Positions 7,909-15,955 of a DNA stretch of 41,787 bases are shown in pieces. The number at the start of each line of letters is the position of its first letter. Within the stretch, counting starts at the first letter, position 1. The notes under the pieces are model-generated. The model searched no databases. It had not been told where the DNA came from and saw nothing but the letters and a program-made list of their open reading frames with translations. Source of the DNA: Symploca sp. SIO1C2. Its GTDB lineage: Bacteria; Cyanobacteriota; Cyanobacteriia; Cyanobacteriales; Coleofasciculaceae. The stretch is from NCBI GenBank assembly GCA_010672925.1, contig JAAHFP010000049.1, positions 1-41,787 on the forward strand. The letters are read 5' to 3'. The position numbers were made by a program, and so were the translations under genes.

Positions 7909-8682
7909 ATGCAGGTAAACCGGATTCCAGTACTTTCCGACAACTATATCTTTTTGCTACATGAGCCTCAGCAAAATATTGCTGCTGTCGTTGATCCAGC
8001 AGTAGCACCGCCAGTATTGCAGCTTCTGGAGGAACTCGGAGCAAAATTAGTTAGCATCTTCAATACTCACCACCACTCAGATCATGTGGGGGCTAATCGG
8101 CAACTGATGCAACGGTTTCCAGAAGTCTGTGTCTATGGGGGAGCAGAGGATCGAGGCAGAATCCCCGGACAACAGGTATTTTTGAAAGAAGGCGATCGCG
8201 TCGAGTTTGCTGGTAGAGTTGGGGAGGTATTCTTTGTACCTGGCCATACCAGAGGACATATTGCTTACTATTTTCCCCCAGTAGTGGAGGGTGAAACAGG
8301 GGAACTGTTTTGTGGTGATACCTTATTTGCTGGAGGATGCGGCAGATTGTTTGAAGGTTCCCCAGCCCAAATGGTAGATTCCCTGAGTAAGTTGCGAGCT
8401 TTACCAGATGCAACGCGGATTTGGTGTGCTCATGAATACACTCTGAAAAATTTGCAGTTTGCCTTAAGTGTAGATGGAGAGAACCCAGATTTACAAACTC
8501 GATATCATCAAGTCCAAGAAGTTCGTCGTCGTGGAGAAGCAACAGTGCCATCTCAGGTAGGGATAGAAAAGCTCACCAATCCCTTTTTGCGCTGGGAGCA
8601 ACCATCTCTACAGGCTGCGGTTAAAGCTAAAGAACCGGTGCAAACCTTTGCACGGCTGCGAGAGATGAAGGATCAGTTTTAG
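7909..8682 (+). CDS. gloB: hydroxyacylglutathione hydrolase (glyoxalase II)
   Basis: 257 aa, metallo-beta-lactamase fold. The binuclear zinc signature is H54-x-H56-x-D58-H59 (THHHSDHVG); further ligands are in [23 protein letters not shown] and [13 protein letters not shown]. The latter three are hallmark glyoxalase II blocks, and the C-terminal NPFLRW with the REMKDQF end matches the glutathione-binding domain. It hydrolyses S-lactoylglutathione to D-lactate and glutathione in methylglyoxal detoxification. The family length is about 250-258 aa, so it is complete. The ATG at 7909 is preceded by AAGGGGG at about 10 nt. Confidence 0.95.
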   Translation: MQVNRIPVLSDNYIFLLHEPQQNIAAVVDPAVAPPVLQLLEELGAKLVSIFNTHHHSDHVGANRQLMQRFPEVCVYGGAEDRGRIPGQQVFLKEGDRVEFAGRVGEVFFVPGHTRGHIAYYFPPVVEGETGELFCGDTLFAGGCGRLFEGSPAQMVDSLSKLRALPDATRIWCAHEYTLKNLQFALSVDGENPDLQTRYHQVQEVRRRGEATVPSQVGIEKLTNPFLRWEQPSLQAAVKAKEPVQTFARLREMKDQF

Positions 8683-8720
8683 AGTTGAGGGGGCTGAGGA
8701 AGCTGAGGGAGGCATTTACC

Positions 8721-8795
8721 AAATGACAAATGACAAATGACAAATAACCAATGACAAATAACCAATGACAAATAACCAATGACAAATGACAAATA
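8721..8795. repeat. heptamer tandem repeats (ATGACAA)n and variants
   Basis: About ten 7-nt units (AAATGAC / CAATAAC variants) between gloB and the truncated antitoxin. The array ends 4 bp before the antitoxin stop codon, that is, precisely where the missing C-terminal domain would begin. Confidence 0.85.
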
Positions 8796-8798
8796 AGC

Positions 8799-9017
8799 TC
8801 AAATTCCTTGATTACGACTTTCTAAATGGTATAAAATTGCTTCAATAGGAGAAGGCGGTTCTATAGGATAATGTTGCTGTTCATAAACCTCTACTAAAGT
8901 GGTTAAAATGTCTAGCCTTTCCCATTCTGGAGTATGAGCTTCTACTGCGAAAAGTGACTCAATCTCTCTTAAGGCTTGTTGATAATCAATTTCGGTCTTA
9001 ATCGGTTTCAAGTCCAT
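8799..9017 (-). pseudogene. truncated HigA-type antitoxin (N-terminal domain only)
   Basis: 72 aa. MDLKPIKTEIDYQQALREIE ... TPEWERLDILTTLVEVYEQ ... IEPPSPIEAILYHLESR is the N-terminal region of HigA-family antitoxins. In those proteins it is followed by a Cro/C1 helix-turn-helix of about 50-60 residues. Here the frame stops after SRNQGI, at the edge of a heptamer repeat array, so the DNA-binding domain is missing. No HigB-like toxin is visible next to it: the upstream 450 bp are repeats. It is either a remnant or a free N-terminal domain still able to bind a toxin made elsewhere; the first is more likely. Confidence 0.7.
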
Positions 9018-9250
9018 AATTCAAATCCTTTAAAGATTGCTTTCTTTCAGTAGCGGGAGTCCCCTGGATGCTTGGGTGTAATTTTAGGGAGCAAGATGTT
9101 TGCGCTACGCGCACGCTACGCGAACCCACTACAACCATCTGACTTAACCGGATGCTTCTTGTCAGCACTATTAGCAATGGGTACTAGGACATCAAATTCT
9201 CTTCATCAATTTCTTGTGGAACAGGCATCTTGCCTGTCAGATATCCCAAT
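9018..9250. other. non-coding stretch with hairpin repeats
   Basis: No supportable gene. It contains a palindromic GCGCTACGCG/CACGCTACGCG motif near 9101-9124 and a GGAACAGGCATCTTGCCTGTC hairpin at about 9219-9240. The latter belongs to a dispersed family also seen near 26880, 38372 and 38753. Confidence 0.55.
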
Positions 9251-9473
9251 AGGGCGCACGTCGGTCATTGGTGTCAACTTAAGCCACAACTCTTGCCAAT
9301 TGATGGTGCCGTGAGACGTTCTACTTCAACCGAGTGTGTAGCCAAACCCGACCTGATTAACAGAAGAAAGAGTCAGCGACAGCAGCATTCTCTTGCTCCT
9401 CCGCTCCTCCGCTCCCCAGCTTCAAACGTTTTTCACCTTAAGTTGACACCAATGCACGTCGGTGCGCCCCTAC
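9251..9473. mobile_element. about 223-bp inverted-repeat element, family E
   Basis: The left end AGGGCGCACGTCGGTCATTG, continuing GTGTCAACTTAAG, is mirrored at the right end by CTTAAGTTGACACCAATGCA, continuing CGTCGGTGCGCCCCTAC. This gives imperfect terminal repeats of about 32 bp. No transposase. A lone end with AAGTTGACACCAATG also occurs at 27351-27366. The right end abuts the antitoxin-like gene and supplies its TAG stop codon (9470-9472). Confidence 0.7.
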
Positions 9474-9724
9474 AAACAATACTCGACATCGATACCATCC
9501 CACATTTGTGCTAAAGGAATTGTGTTTCCTGTGAGTGCTTCATGCAGACCTTGGCGAAGTCCTTCTAAAACAACTTCTGTAGGAGTATCATCGGGATCAG
9601 TCTCGTCATCTTCAGGGATAAGAACAATAACTCGAACACGTTGGTTATGGTTCAATTCGAGGGGAAGATCAAGGTGCAGTTGTCCTTCGTCGTTGATGAG
9701 TGCAGTTGTTTCGATCGCTTTCAT
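9470..9724 (-). CDS. orphan antitoxin-like small protein
   Basis: 84 aa. MKAIETTALINDEGQLHLDLPL looks like the AbrB/MazE-like N-terminal strand region of a cyanobacterial small-protein family often found upstream of RelE- or PIN-type toxins. The middle is acidic (EDDETDPDDTPTE) and the C-terminal part (LEGLRQGLHEALTGNTIPLAQMW) is helical, as in toxin-binding tails. No toxin gene follows; immediately downstream is the family E element, whose terminal CTAC provides the stop codon after VEYCL. Either the toxin was lost or the product acts on a distant partner. Family assignment is from memory and moderate. Confidence 0.6.
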   Translation of the reverse strand: MKAIETTALINDEGQLHLDLPLELNHNQRVRVIVLIPEDDETDPDDTPTEVVLEGLRQGLHEALTGNTIPLAQMWDGIDVEYCL

Positions 9725-9922
9725 TAGTCAGATACTCTAATAGCCATATTTATCTAGGTTCAGCCCTATTATTACAGTCTAAAACTTACCTGTGAGCGAT
9801 CGTTTCGCTGCTGCTGAAAGCGATCGCTATCATTTTGTGCTATTATTCTATATTATGGGAAAGTGTGCGCTTATATATAAAGTCTCGAAAAACATCCACA
9901 CCAGGGAAGGATAGCTATCAAG
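9725..9922. other. AT-rich leader region
   Basis: No gene seen. It holds two HIP1-type GCGATCG motifs (9796-9826) and the block CTATTATTCTATATTATGGG followed by AAGTGTGCGCTTATATATAAA (9840-9881). A similar block lies at about 38436-38481, so this is a dispersed non-coding repeat, possibly promoter-bearing. Confidence 0.5.
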
Positions 9923-10039
9923 ATGTTTGCTCAAGACTATTCAGAATTCATCCGAGATGTAACCATACTTGATGGCTCACTTATAGCTCCTCTACAAACA
10001 ATATTAGATACTGGTCTTTGTGTCTTTGTGGTTCACTAA
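9923..10039 (+). pseudogene. 38-codon remnant resembling the start of an NBR1/Ig-like domain
   Basis: The frame begins MFAQDYSEFIRDVTILDGSL and then IAP. FxxDVTIxDGxxxAP is the first strand pair of NBR1-like Ig domains found in bacterial conflict and scaffold proteins (from memory). After IAP the reading continues through sequence resembling dispersed repeats (CTACAAACAATA also occurs at 9470) and stops. It sits 39 bp upstream of the STAND NTPase and may be the relic of a partner gene. The identification rests on about 20 residues and is tentative. Confidence 0.35.
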
Positions 10040-10078
10040 ATCCAAAAATAACTTCAGATTTCCTCAATAAAAGGATAA

Positions 10079-12550
10079 GTGGCATCAGTGGTTGAAGCAA
10101 GAATACATGCTCTTAATCAGCTTAAATGCCTCCTACCGGCTCAATTTAATGAAGTGATTTTCCGCTATGGCGTTGATGAGTCTCAACTGCCAATAAATGG
10201 GACGCAAGCTGAAAAAGCTATAGATGTTATTAAATTAGCTAGTCAACAAGAAGGAGAATCTCTTTGTCGATTGTTGGACTTGATTGCTCAAATAGCTCCT
10301 CATTCCAGACCGAAAGCGGGTATTTTTCAAGCACCACCCTTACCAACTTACTATGTCGAGCGTCCCCAAATCACCCAAGAAGTAAAACAACGCCTATTAG
10401 GAGAAGCAACTAGAACCGGAACCTTAGTCATTAGTGCAATCTACGGTTTAGGAGGAATCGGTAAATCCACCGTAGTTGGGGCTTTAGCCCATGATCCAGA
10501 TGTTAGATCCTATTTCCCCGACGGAATTTTTTGGGCAACCCTAGGTCAACAACCCGATATCCTATCCTTTTTAAGTACCTGGATACAGGCATTAGGGGAT
10601 TATGATTTCAAGCCGATTAACTCAGATAGCGCTTCGTTACAACTAAGAACCTTATTAGCTGACAAAAAAGCCTTGTTGGTAGTCGATGATGTTTGGCATC
10701 CTGAGCATGTGGAACCCTTTCGAGTCGCCGGTGCTGGTTGTCGAGTCTTAGTAACTACTAGGGAAGCGCCGGTTCAAGGTGCGACGCGCTATGATTTGGA
10801 TGTGATGACTCCAGAACAATCCTTGGAGTTATTGACTTCTTGTTTAAACCAGGAGTTAACTGAGGTAGAGCGAGAAAGTGCGGAAACTTTAGCCAAAACC
10901 GTCGGCTACTTACCTTTGGCATTAGAATTAGCAGCTGCTCAAGTTAGTGATGGTATCTCTTGGGCAGAGTTACTGGGGGACTTAGCAGCGGAAATTGCGG
11001 ATTTAGAAACTTTAGACCGATGGGAAGCAGAGGATGCCATTAGTGAAGCTAAGCGCAAAAACTACAGTCTCGTGGCTTCTTTCAACCTCAGTTTGCAGCG
11101 ATTATCTGATAAAAGGTTGAAATGCTTTGCTTGGTTAGGAGTATTGCCAGATGATGTCACTATTACTGAAAACCTGGCGGCAACTTTATGGGAGTGTAAC
11201 TTAACTCAAGCTAGAAAGACTTTACAAAACTTACGACGAAAAGCTTTATTACTACCTGGTGTCTCTAGTACACAAAAAACTAATTATCGCCTCCATGACT
11301 TGTTACATGATTTAGCCCGTAATCTGCTGCAAAGCCCTACTACACTAGAAAAAGCCTTTCAATTACCAGGGCTAGGACTATCAATCCCAGAAGCTCATCA
11401 GCAATTATTAGCACGTTATCGCCAACAGACAACCAATGGATTGTGGCATACCTTAACGGATGATGGTTATATCTATAATCAGTTAATCTGGCATCTGGAG
11501 AAAGCTCAAAAGATTGAGGAAATTCACCGACTCCTGCAAGAAGAAACTCCAGAGGGTTACAACGGCTGGTATTGGCAGTGTGAAAGAGAGGGAAAAACTG
11601 CTAATTTTGTTAAGGATATATCGAGAGCTTGGGCAATAGCGGAAGGTAATTTTAGAGAAAATAGAACAGAATCGATTGGTTTACAGTGTCGGTATGCATT
11701 GATATTTACCTCACTTAACAGCTTGGCAAGCAATATTTTTCGAGAGCTAATGGAAGCATTACTGGAGAAAAAAATCTGGAAGCCAGCCCAGGCATTAGCT
11801 TACAGCACTTCCCACTGTTACGAGGTACAGTAAAAACAACGAGGAAGAAATCTATCTAATCTTGATAACTGATTCAGGTGTACCTCATTGCAGCGGTAAC
11901 CGCTGTATGTTCGACAGAGCAAGAATTCTTTCAGTCAAGCTGAGGGCTTGGAGGTAATTATTGAATATCTCCTACCTTTTTTATTACCCGAAGCCTTGGA
12001 AATCGCCAGAGTTATTGGGGAGAAAAGATACCGAGCCGAAGCATTAGTGAGATTAGCACCCCACTTACCCCAAAGTTTATTACCCAAAGCCCTAGAAACT
12101 GCCATAGCCATTGAGTCTGAAGACAACCGAGCCGAAGCATTAGTGGGATTAGTACCCCACTTACCCCAAAGTTTGTTACCCAAAGCCTTAGAAACCGCTA
12201 GAGCTATTGGGGATAAAGAGAACCGAGTCAATATCTTACGAGTCAATATTTTAGTAGGATTAGCACACCACTTACCAGAAGTGTTACCAGAAGCCCTTGA
12301 TACCACCAAAGCCATTGGGGATGAATACGAACGAGCCGATGTCTTATGGGATTTAATTGAGAGTTTAACTCCTTCGTCGGTTGATTATCCTCTTTGGCAA
12401 AAAACTCTTCATACTTTAGCTAGTCTAACCCGCCCCAATTTTCTTAGAGCTCTTCCTCATTTAGCTCCTTTCATCATCCACTTTGGAGGTGTTGAAGCCC
12501 TAAGAGAAACGGTGAAAGCGGTGAAAGATGTTAGTCGATGGTGGAAGTGA
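10079..12550 (+). pseudogene. STAND NTPase (EAD-like + NB-ARC + helical repeats), split by a 103-bp element
   Basis: Two in-frame open segments, 10079-11833 (584 aa) and 11909-12550, belong to one gene. Residues 10-70 look like a death-like effector-associated domain (EAD). The NB-ARC core has P-loop GLGGIGKST (123-131), Walker B ALLVVDDVW (198-206), sensor RVLVTTRE, GYLPLALELA and an MHD-like RLHDLLHDLA. The second part has repeats of about 36-38 residues (PKALETARAIGDKENR ... VGLAPHLPQS type), a helical sensor array. The family A element at 11801-11907 inserts stop codons. Removing 105 bp (element plus one TA) restores a continuous frame through AQALAYVRQSKNSFSQAEG. Such proteins are suspected invader sensors whose EAD recruits effectors. 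The start is GTG at 10079 with AAGGA just upstream; another GTG lies at 10090. A truncated EAD-NB-ARC protein could still be made. Confidence 0.85.
11801..11907. mobile_element. 103-bp miniature inverted-repeat element, family A, copy 2
   Basis: Core 11803-11905 with flanking TA on each side, inverted relative to the copy at 3753-3859 and of the same total length (107 bp). The ends are CAGCACTTCCCACTGTTACG and (inward from the right) CAGCGGTTACCGCTGCAATG, both running on into GAGGTACA. The reading frame on each side of it belongs to the same NB-ARC gene, so the insertion is direct evidence of past mobility. Confidence 0.9.
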
Positions 12551-12653
12551 AGTAATGAGTAATGAGTAATGAGTAATATCAATTCCGGCTACATTGGGAT
12601 AATGTTCATGATGTAGGGGCGCAATGCTTGCGCCCGCTTCTTGTCGAGAAAGC
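12551..12653. other. non-coding spacer after the STAND gene
   Basis: (GAGTAAT)n heptamers at 12551-12577 are followed by a GTAGGGGCGCAATG/CTTGCGCCC hairpin at about 12614-12635. No gene seen. Confidence 0.6.
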
Positions 12654-12900
12654 GAGTATGATTAAAATTACTTAATTAAAGAGGGAAATTTTTGGTATAG
12701 CAAAAGGCAGAAGGCAGAGGGCAGAAGGCAGAAGGGAAGAGGTTGACAGGTAAAGATTTCAGCATAAGGCAATTGTCCTAACCGCCTTGGCGATTGCTAT
12801 AATTCGCAAGGTTATCGATAGGGCGGGTTTTGTATGACAGTTATCTTGAATGGGTTAAGATTTCCCTAAACCTGCCCCTACGGGTATACATAATTTGAGG
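12654..12900. repeat. family F repeat, copy 1 (interrupted by a family B element)
   Basis: It opens GAGTATGATTAAAATTACTT and ends GGGTATACATAATTTGAGG. In between are GGGCGGGTTTTG and CCCTAAACCTGCCCCTAC, which can pair. Copies lie at 14428-14548 and 14916-15050, with an inverted partial copy at 37467-37530. Copy 1 carries a 102-bp element between GG and ATTCGC, where copy 2 has only TA. Confidence 0.8.
12696..12801. mobile_element. 102-bp miniature element, family B, with TA target duplication
   Basis: TA-TAGC...GCTA-TA borders, core 12698-12799. It holds (GGCAGAA)n heptamers on the left and TTGTCCTAACCGCCTTGGCG near the right end. The empty site is preserved in the family F copy at 14446 (CGGTAATTCGC), which proves insertion with duplication of TA. 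The homologous copy is at 22908-23012. Confidence 0.88.
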
Positions 12901-12911
12901 GTTGGATTCAA

Positions 12912-13289
12912 TCAATCCCATTTTCCATAAACGTAATTTGCCAAAATATTTGGATCTTTGCTCAGTAAGATATTTTGATTAAGCTGGGCATTGGCCACAA
13001 TCCCACGGTCAAATGGATCACGAGTCCAATTTATCCCTAAAGCTTGAGCAATAATCAAATTGAAATCCTTCTGACAAACTCTCAAGCCGATTCGATTAGA
13101 TAAATCCATGATAATCACATCGGACTCATCCCTTACTCGCCCAATTTCATACAAATATTGCAACTCCAGCCGCACGATGGGTGAAACATAAATCTCATGG
13201 TCATTAATTAACGATTTTGCCAAATCACTCAACTTATTCCCCAAACCTCCATAAAGCCATACGACTACATGGGTATCAAGGTAAATCAA
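12912..13289 (-). CDS. vapC: PIN-domain ribonuclease toxin (VapC family)
   Basis: 125 aa. MIYLDTHVVVWLYGG carries the first PIN acidic residue (D5). Further acidic positions are in VSPIVRLELQYLYEIG (Glu) and WTRDPFDRGIVANAQ (the DPFDR motif). This D-E-D-D set binds Mg2+/Mn2+ for RNA cleavage. The usual VapC length is 120-140 aa. It overlaps the 3' end of the antitoxin gene by 14 bp, the classic antitoxin-first coupled arrangement. The C-terminus ends in AYNV-like text replaced by ILANYVYGKWD, within normal variation. Probably an intact toxin. Confidence 0.9.
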   Translation of the reverse strand: MIYLDTHVVVWLYGGLGNKLSDLAKSLINDHEIYVSPIVRLELQYLYEIGRVRDESDVIIMDLSNRIGLRVCQKDFNLIIAQALGINWTRDPFDRGIVANAQLNQNILLSKDPNILANYVYGKWD

Positions 13290-13512
13290 GACTAACCTCC
13301 TGGTTCCAACTGATCTCCACTAGTTCTTCAGGATTTCCCACAATCACCTCTGGACGAGAAATCAACCCCTGTAATTTATCCACCTTCTCGACGGGAACGA
13401 TTTGTAAACGCTTTCCCCCCCGGTCTATTTCTAGAGGGATACCTGTCTCTAGGATTTCATCCAATAATTTGTAGAGATTTCCCCGTAGTTCCGTTGGTGT
13501 AACCCGTTTCAT
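13276..13512 (-). CDS. Phd/YefM-type antitoxin paired with VapC
   Basis: 78 aa. MKRVTPTELRGNLYKLLDEI plus the strand GIPLEIDRGGKRLQIVPVEK is the DNA-binding half of Phd/YefM/VapB-type antitoxins. The C-terminal half (VIVGNPEELVEISWNQEVSLDLP) is the disordered toxin-neutralising tail. It precedes vapC with a 14-bp overlap, giving translational coupling. An inverted repeat 16-42 bp upstream of its ATG is a likely autoregulatory operator. Confidence 0.87.
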   Translation of the reverse strand: MKRVTPTELRGNLYKLLDEILETGIPLEIDRGGKRLQIVPVEKVDKLQGLISRPEVIVGNPEELVEISWNQEVSLDLP

Positions 13513-13527
13513 AATTTTGGTGGGTAA

Positions 13528-13554
13528 ACGTACATATAACTATTATATACGTAC
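13528..13554 (-). promoter_or_regulatory. probable operator of the vapC antitoxin-toxin operon
   Basis: ACGTACATATA (13528-13538) and TATATACGTAC (13544-13554) form an imperfect inverted repeat around a 5-nt centre, upstream of the antitoxin start at 13512. Position and symmetry fit conditional-cooperativity autoregulation typical of type II systems. It could also influence the divergent toxin-like gene at 13638. Confidence 0.6.
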
Positions 13555-13637
13555 AGATAGGAGAGGAGAACTGGTAAAATAGCCTGCACTAGAGGAAAAG
13601 TGTGGGAAGAGAGAGTATTTGGCTCGACATAAACTGA

Positions 13638-13973
13638 ATGACTAGGAAGACAAACTCGGTACACTCAAAGTATGCAGATGGAACACCTGTTTATAAAAGC
13701 CAGAAACCGCGAGGATTTGGCGAAGCCAAACCAGATCCGGATGCCATCGGTTCGCACTTGCGGTTGAGATGGGATACTCATAATAATAGGATTTACCAGG
13801 TACGAGAATTCAATGAATCTGGGCAACCGGTAAAAGACATTGACTTTACCAGTCCTACTTATCCCAACGGTAATCTCCGTCCCGACCATTTGCCGCCTCC
13901 CCATCAACATCGGTGGTTACCAAATCCTACAGGCGGCACTCCCATCAGAAGTAAAACACCGGAGCCATTATGA
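13638..13973 (+). CDS. free-standing polymorphic-toxin-type C-terminal domain protein
   Basis: 111 aa. The C-terminal 75 residues (GSHLRLRWDTHNNRIYQVRE, then VKDIDFTSPTYPNGNLRPDH, then PPPHQHRWLPNPTGGTP) resemble toxin domains normally found at the C-terminus of very long secreted polymorphic toxins. The nearest match I can recall is the bacterial toxin 24 (Ntox24-like) group, with the DxDFT...H...PHxHxW pattern supplying likely catalytic or metal-binding histidines. Here it stands alone: an in-frame stop lies directly before the ATG, and there is no signal peptide, RHS or filamentous delivery region. Its last codons overlap the next gene by ATGA. It may be a displaced toxin cassette or a chromosomal toxin-immunity pair. 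The exact family is uncertain. Confidence 0.65.
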   Translation: MTRKTNSVHSKYADGTPVYKSQKPRGFGEAKPDPDAIGSHLRLRWDTHNNRIYQVREFNESGQPVKDIDFTSPTYPNGNLRPDHLPPPHQHRWLPNPTGGTPIRSKTPEPL

Positions 13974-14404
13974 AACCTGACAAGTGGGCTATTACACTCT
14001 GCTGTAAGCCACAAGAAAAACTAGAGAATAGAGTCTCTAACATCGTAGAATATTTGGTACAAAATTATCAGCAGACTCAATGGATAATCTCCGATATTGA
14101 CGCTACAGGTAGCTGTGGCGACAAATTAACCTCGCATTTTAATGACGAGGGAATACTCTATCTATCCTCTAAAGAACTTTTAACTGTTTTACAGGAAGAT
14201 GGTCAAGTTATCGACCTTGAGACAACCTTAATAAAAGATGAACAAGAATTATTCAGCATAATAGTTCAAGATGGAATTTCTATTGATGTCCTTGGAGTAG
14301 GAGATATCTTACCATTGACAGTTCTTGGAAAATATGTCCCTACTGATATCAAATTGTTTATGGGGCAAGATAGGGAAGTCTTACCTTCAATAACGAGAGT
14401 TTAG
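13970..14404 (+). CDS. probable immunity protein for the adjacent toxin-like gene
   Basis: 144 aa, start overlapping the upstream stop by 4 bp (ATGA). It is acidic, with alternating strands and helices (VSNIVEYLVQNY, EGILYLSSKELLTVLQ, ISIDVLGVGDILPLTVLG), a cytosolic globular profile usual for immunity proteins. I do not recognise the family. Its function is inferred from the strict coupling to a polymorphic-toxin-like gene. The sequence after it is repeat-rich and non-coding, so the pair is an isolated cassette. Confidence 0.55.
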   Translation: MKPDKWAITLCCKPQEKLENRVSNIVEYLVQNYQQTQWIISDIDATGSCGDKLTSHFNDEGILYLSSKELLTVLQEDGQVIDLETTLIKDEQELFSIIVQDGISIDVLGVGDILPLTVLGKYVPTDIKLFMGQDREVLPSITRV

Positions 14405-14427
14405 ACTCGTACTACCGACAAATTTTT

Positions 14428-14548
14428 TTAAGAGGGAAATTTTCGGTAATTCGCAAGGTTATCGATAGGGCGGGTTTTGTATCACAGTTATTATCGAATG
14501 GGTTAAGATTTCCCTAAACCCGCCCCTACGGGTATACATAATTTGAGG
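14428..14548. repeat. family F repeat, copy 2 (empty site)
   Basis: AAGAGGGAAATTTTCGGTAA ... GGTATACATAATTTGAGG. Within it GGGCGGGTTTTG and CCCTAAACCCGCCCCTAC can form a long hairpin. It retains the uninterrupted GGTAATTCGC that is split in copy 1. Confidence 0.8.
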
Positions 14549-14915
14549 AATATACTTTGTGCCCTACCCTTCGGAGAATGTGTCTTTGTGGTTATTACTT
14601 CAGAATAAATGCGATCGCGCCCTCACTCCCCGTATCAGATAATCAACATCATGTCAACTAGGAGAATTTAGTTGTGCTAATTTTTTAGTCATCGAGGCAC
14701 TTTCTCTAAATTCCTCTGCCCTCAAAATTTTCCCATTTTTTCACGCCATTATCAGGGTTATAGGGATTAAATTGCCTGTTCCAGATAAAAAAAGTTATAA
14801 AAAGGTTATTGTAACACTTTTATATCATTTTGCGTTTCTTCAGTCAAGGGCTCAAACAACGTAATATCGTAAAAATTGAGCATCACAATCATCAACTATT
14901 TATTTAACTTGAAGG
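14549..14915. other. non-coding AT-rich stretch
   Basis: No gene or recognisable RNA seen. It contains GCGATCGC near 14611 and an AT-rich segment (14790-14830) that could hold a promoter. Probably eroded accessory DNA between the toxin cassette and rplI. Confidence 0.5.
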
Positions 14916-15050
14916 GAGTATGATTAAAATTACTGAATTAAAGAGGGGCATTTTCGGTAATCCGTAAGGTTATCGATAGGGCGGGTTTTGTCCGGTAGTT
15001 ATCGTCGAATGGGTTAAGATTTCCCTAAACCAGCCCCTACAGGTATACGG
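14916..15050. repeat. family F repeat, copy 3
   Basis: GAGTATGATTAAAATTACTG ... CCTAAACCAGCCCCTACAGG. It is the same repeat as copies 1 and 2 and lies just upstream of rplI. Confidence 0.8.
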
Positions 15051-15153
15051 AAGACATTCACAAAGGACAAAGGACAAACAACAAATTGCTTGCGATCGCG
15101 CAACAGATTTTCGTATGATGAGATGTTTTGAAGTCTGTAGCCGAGAAAGGATT

Positions 15154-15612
15154 ATGTCGAAACGAGTGCAAGTAGTTCTTAACCAAGATATTAGAAAACT
15201 AGGCAAAAATGGTGACCTAGTGGAAGTAGCTCCTGGCTATGCCCGTAATTATCTCATTCCCAGAGCTATGGGCTCACTAGCTACTGCTGGTATTATCAAG
15301 CAAGTCGAACAGCGCAAAGAAAGAGAGCGGCAGCGCTTGATCGATATTCAAAAGCAAGCTGAAGCTCGTAAAACTGCTCTGGAAACCATCAGTCGCTTTA
15401 CTATCCGCAAACAAGTGGGTGAAGATGAAGCCATCTTTGGTACTGTTACTGCCTTAGAAGTAGCTGAAGTAATTCAACAGGCGACAGGTCAGGAAGTAGA
15501 CAGACGAGGAATCACTGTACCCGATATTAGCAAACTTGGTTTCTATAAGGCAGAAGTCAAGCTACATCCAGAGGTTACAGCGACTATCGAAATCCATGTT
15601 GCACCAAATTAA
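15154..15612 (+). CDS. rplI: 50S ribosomal protein L9
   Basis: 152 aa. [20 protein letters not shown], then [20 protein letters not shown], is the L9 N-terminal RNA-binding domain. It is followed by the long connecting helix (rich in K/E/R, about 45-80) and the C-terminal domain ending [13 protein letters not shown]. It binds 23S rRNA domain V. The ATG at 15154 is chosen over an in-frame ATG at 15115 because it has AAAGGA at the right distance and matches the conserved N-terminus. In many cyanobacteria dnaB follows directly; here it lies 3.7 kb away beyond three opposite-strand genes. Confidence 0.96.
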   Translation: MSKRVQVVLNQDIRKLGKNGDLVEVAPGYARNYLIPRAMGSLATAGIIKQVEQRKERERQRLIDIQKQAEARKTALETISRFTIRKQVGEDEAIFGTVTALEVAEVIQQATGQEVDRRGITVPDISKLGFYKAEVKLHPEVTATIEIHVAPN

Positions 15613-15620
15613 GGTATGTA

Positions 15621-15803
15621 GTGGCGCGACACAGCAAAATGGTGGAATACGAAGTAGTGAGTAGTAAGTAATGAGTAATGAGTAATGAGTAATGAGTAAT
15701 GAGTAGATATAGATTTTGTCCCTATCTCCGCAGCTCCCTCAGCTTCCTCAGCTCCCTCAGCTCCCTCAGCTTTCTAACCCACCATTTTAGTTGTGTCACA
15801 GCA
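15621..15803. mobile_element. inverted-repeat element, family C, copy 1
   Basis: GCGACACAGCAAAATGGTGG (15625-15644) is mirrored by CCACCATTTTAGTTGTGTCA (about 15779-15798). The interior is (GAGTAAT)n heptamers and CTCCCTCAGCTTCC tracts. Copy 2 lies at 33222-33336; both sit just after a gene's stop codon. No transposase. The remaining 15804-15955 holds GTTAGGT repeats and a GCGATCGC octamer. Confidence 0.72.
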
Positions 15804-15955
15804 GTAGGTGTTAGGTGTTAGGTATGGGGAGAAGAGAATCTTCCCCATCACCTTACGGTAATGACTATGATCGGAGAAGCTTTGACAGAGTAAGCGATCG
15901 CTTTAAGTAACTATCTGAACTTGATATTAGACCAAATTTCTCAATTCGACCTTCT

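Noticed and set aside
11935-12315. 126-aa antisense frame opposite the STAND helical repeats
   Set aside because: Its periodicity mirrors the coding repeats on the other strand.
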